From Glutamicibacter sp. PS (GTDB lineage Bacteria; Actinomycetota; Actinomycetes; Actinomycetales; Micrococcaceae), in contig JANCMB010000001.1 in assembly GCA_031317595.1 (NCBI GenBank), positions 496,001-560,000 on the forward strand: DNA of 64,000 nucleotides, read 5' to 3'. The translations under genes and the position numbers were made by a program. Shown here one piece after another: positions 62,569-64,000 of this stretch. Each line of letters opens with the position of its first letter. Positions within the stretch are counted from its first letter, which is position 1. Under the pieces are notes generated by a model, which was given only the letters and a program-made list of their open reading frames with translations, was not told the origin of the DNA and made no database searches.

Positions 62569-63324
62569 ATGACTCAACGAGCACCACGCCGTATTCAGAA
62601 GTCTGCCTTCCCGGGCACCGCACCGGTTGTGGAGGGCAGCGCTGCTCGTGCCGCGCGCCCCGAACCTGTTCCGGCTGCCGACTTACAGTTCGCTGAGACC
62701 AAAAGACGCGTCACGCTGTCTTTGGTGCCGAAACTCGACCAGAATAATCGGCGCTCGTTAATCGTCATGTTCTCCATATTGGTGGCCTTGGCCGTTGCCG
62801 TGGTGGTGACTCTGGTGCTGCTCAACACAACGGTGGCGCAGCGACAGTACGAAATTGTCTCGCTCCGCGGTCAGGAGCGTGCCCTCTCGCAAGAGAATCA
62901 GGCGTTGCTGAAAGAAGCGCAGTCGTTGTCCGCGCCACAGGCGCTTGCCAAAGAGGCTAAGGAACTGGGGCTGGTGGCTCCCGGCGCGCCGGGCCTAGTG
63001 AACCTTGATCAGAACAAGATCTCACGGGAGGCCAAGGCTGCGACGAAGCCCGAAGACGGCACCAAGTACGTCAATCTTCCGCTTCCCGGTGAGGCGCTGA
63101 AGGCCAAGGCCGAAGCCAAGGAAAAGGAACTGGCCGCTAAGAAGGAGGCCGAGGCCAAGGCCGAAGCCGACGCGAAGGCCGCCGCCAAGGGGAGCGAAGA
63201 GAAGGCTAAGGCCTCAAAGGCCGCTACCGAGCGAGCACAGAAAGATGGCCGTCCGGTATTTACCGAGGGCGAGCTCAACGGCGGCACGATTCCGGCCCCG
63301 AGCTTGAGCACACCGACCTCCTAG
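62569..63324 (+). CDS. FtsL-like division protein with long C-terminal tail
   Basis: A 251-residue protein at the ftsL position between rsmH and ftsI. A basic N-terminal cytoplasmic region (~1-65) precedes one membrane helix (~66-85, LIVMFSILVALAVAVVVTLV) and a short coiled coil (TVAQRQYEIVSLRGQERALS, QENQALLKEAQSLS) typical of FtsL. The last ~80 residues are a highly charged Ala/Lys/Glu helix followed by a low-complexity end, longer than in most FtsL proteins. It should join the FtsQ/FtsB division complex. Confidence 0.8.
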   Translation: MTQRAPRRIQKSAFPGTAPVVEGSAARAARPEPVPAADLQFAETKRRVTLSLVPKLDQNNRRSLIVMFSILVALAVAVVVTLVLLNTTVAQRQYEIVSLRGQERALSQENQALLKEAQSLSAPQALAKEAKELGLVAPGAPGLVNLDQNKISREAKAATKPEDGTKYVNLPLPGEALKAKAEAKEKELAAKKEAEAKAEADAKAAAKGSEEKAKASKAATERAQKDGRPVFTEGELNGGTIPAPSLSTPTS

Positions 63325-63397
63325 AATTGGCGCGTATCATTCAGTGACAGCGCTTGATCGAGCTTCATCAGACCAATGCTGACGGGAATGGGCACCA

Positions 63398-64000
63398 GTG
63401 ATTTCTACCGCATCGACCACCGCCAAGAAACGTATGAGGGTTGTCCTCATCCTCTCGCTGGCGGCCCTTTTGGCTATTGCCGGCCGTCTCTTCTGGATTC
63501 AAGGCATTAATGCCGCGACTGTCGCTGAAAAAGCACAGCAGGTGCGCCAACGTGAAGAGGTCATAACCCCCACCCGTGGGTCTATTCTGGATCGAAATGG
63601 CACCACCCTGGCGGTGAGCGTTGACCGCTACGATCTGGTCATTGACCAGCGCGCACAGGAAGATGCGGTCACCCGTAAGAAGCGCGATGGTTCGAATGGG
63701 CGCGAGAAGGTTAGCTGGGACCAGGCCATCAAAGAACTCGCCGAACTGTTGAACCAGGATCCAGAAGACCTGAAGAAGCTGGTGCGTCCGCAGGGCGATG
63801 CCAAACCTAAGGGGTATGTCATTCTGGCCAAGGGTGTGACCCCGGAGGTCAAAAATGAGGTCATGGAGGTCGGCATTCCCCGGTTGAATGCCCTTCTACG
63901 TAGCGAGCGCCAATATCCGCAGGGCGTCATTGCCGGACCATTGCTCGGTTTTGTGCGCAATTCGGAGGATCAGACCTCGCTGGTCGGTGCCGAAGGCCTG
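63398..64000 (+). CDS. ftsI: FtsI/PBP3-type peptidoglycan transpeptidase (3' end outside window)
   Basis: The frame stays open to the right edge, so only the first ~201 residues are present. A cytoplasmic MISTASTTAKKRMR is followed by one membrane helix (VVLILSLAALLAIAGRLFW) and the class B PBP start: QVRQREEVITPTRGSILDRN, where TPTRGSILDRNG is the hallmark PBP2/3 motif, then GTTLAVSVDRYDLVIDQRAQ and QYPQGVIAGPLLGFV. The transpeptidase domain with the active-site Ser lies outside. The GTG start is 74 nt after the FtsL-like stop; no better start exists in frame. Confidence 0.9.
   Translation, partial: MISTASTTAKKRMRVVLILSLAALLAIAGRLFWIQGINAATVAEKAQQVRQREEVITPTRGSILDRNGTTLAVSVDRYDLVIDQRAQEDAVTRKKRDGSNGREKVSWDQAIKELAELLNQDPEDLKKLVRPQGDAKPKGYVILAKGVTPEVKNEVMEVGIPRLNALLRSERQYPQGVIAGPLLGFVRNSEDQTSLVGAEGL

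Overview
The window is a stretch of ordinary core chromosome from a high-GC actinobacterium. Gene content and order match the Micrococcaceae (Arthrobacter/Glutamicibacter type) with many blocks shared with Mycobacterium; that family placement is inference from protein resemblance, not a search. I see no phage, transposon, integrase, CRISPR array or rRNA operon. Both ends cut through genes: an AdnB-type helicase-nuclease on the left and an FtsI-type penicillin-binding protein on the right.

Layout. 1-11.6 kb: DNA repair and envelope block (AdnB-type nuclease, degenerate phosphotransferase, NudC, UvrD2, a YgjP-like metallopeptidase, a DUF2342-type 'metalloprotease', a PDZ/Lon-type secreted protease, a UPF0182 membrane protein), the same order as Mtb Rv3201c-Rv3193c. 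11.7-12.8 kb: three identical initiator tRNA genes, each with its own terminator. 12.8-17.5 kb: PspA, a TPM-domain membrane protein and an HtrA-like protease (envelope stress). 17.6-27.5 kb: EtfB-EtfA-PIG-L deacetylase, an orphan RskA-like protein, TrmL, a J-domain protein, a FolP2-like/RibD-like pair, an unknown protein, cysteine desulfurase and MnmA (tRNA thiolation). 27.7-33.3 kb: a complete oligopeptide/dipeptide ABC importer with fused ATPases. 33.3-34.7 kb: chorismate mutase and a MetE-like protein. 34.9-44.8 kb: MtrA-MtrB-LpqB, ComF, long HPF, a YcaQ-like protein and SecA. 44.8-48.6 kb: an Rv3235-family protein, a LysM membrane protein, and an isolated SAF + CpaE-like ATPase pair. 48.7-55.0 kb: large NAD-glutamate dehydrogenase with a PdtaS-like kinase 6 nt downstream. 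55.1-59.9 kb: LysM/transglycosylase, Rv2175c-type DNA-binding protein, polyprenyl diphosphate synthase, DinB. 60-64 kb: DUF3040 protein and the start of the dcw division cluster (MraZ, RsmH, FtsL-like, FtsI).

The genes mostly serve cell-envelope upkeep and division (MtrAB-LpqB, LysM/SLT, HtrA, PspA/TPM, dcw), protein export and ribosome hibernation (SecA, HPF), and nitrogen/peptide metabolism (peptide importer, glutamate dehydrogenase).

I did not find a clear undescribed multi-gene system. The best leads are: (1) two periodic 10-bp arrays upstream of mraZ, one in the usual operator position and one in the opposite orientation about 180 bp further up; (2) very stable hairpins embedded in the coding ends of genes next to hpf and secA; (3) an adjacent FolP2-like/RibD-like pair followed by a 33-residue overlapping small ORF; (4) enzyme-like proteins that have lost metal-binding residues (a phosphotransferase, a MetE-like protein); and (5) a SAF/CpaE-like pair without any pilus machinery nearby.
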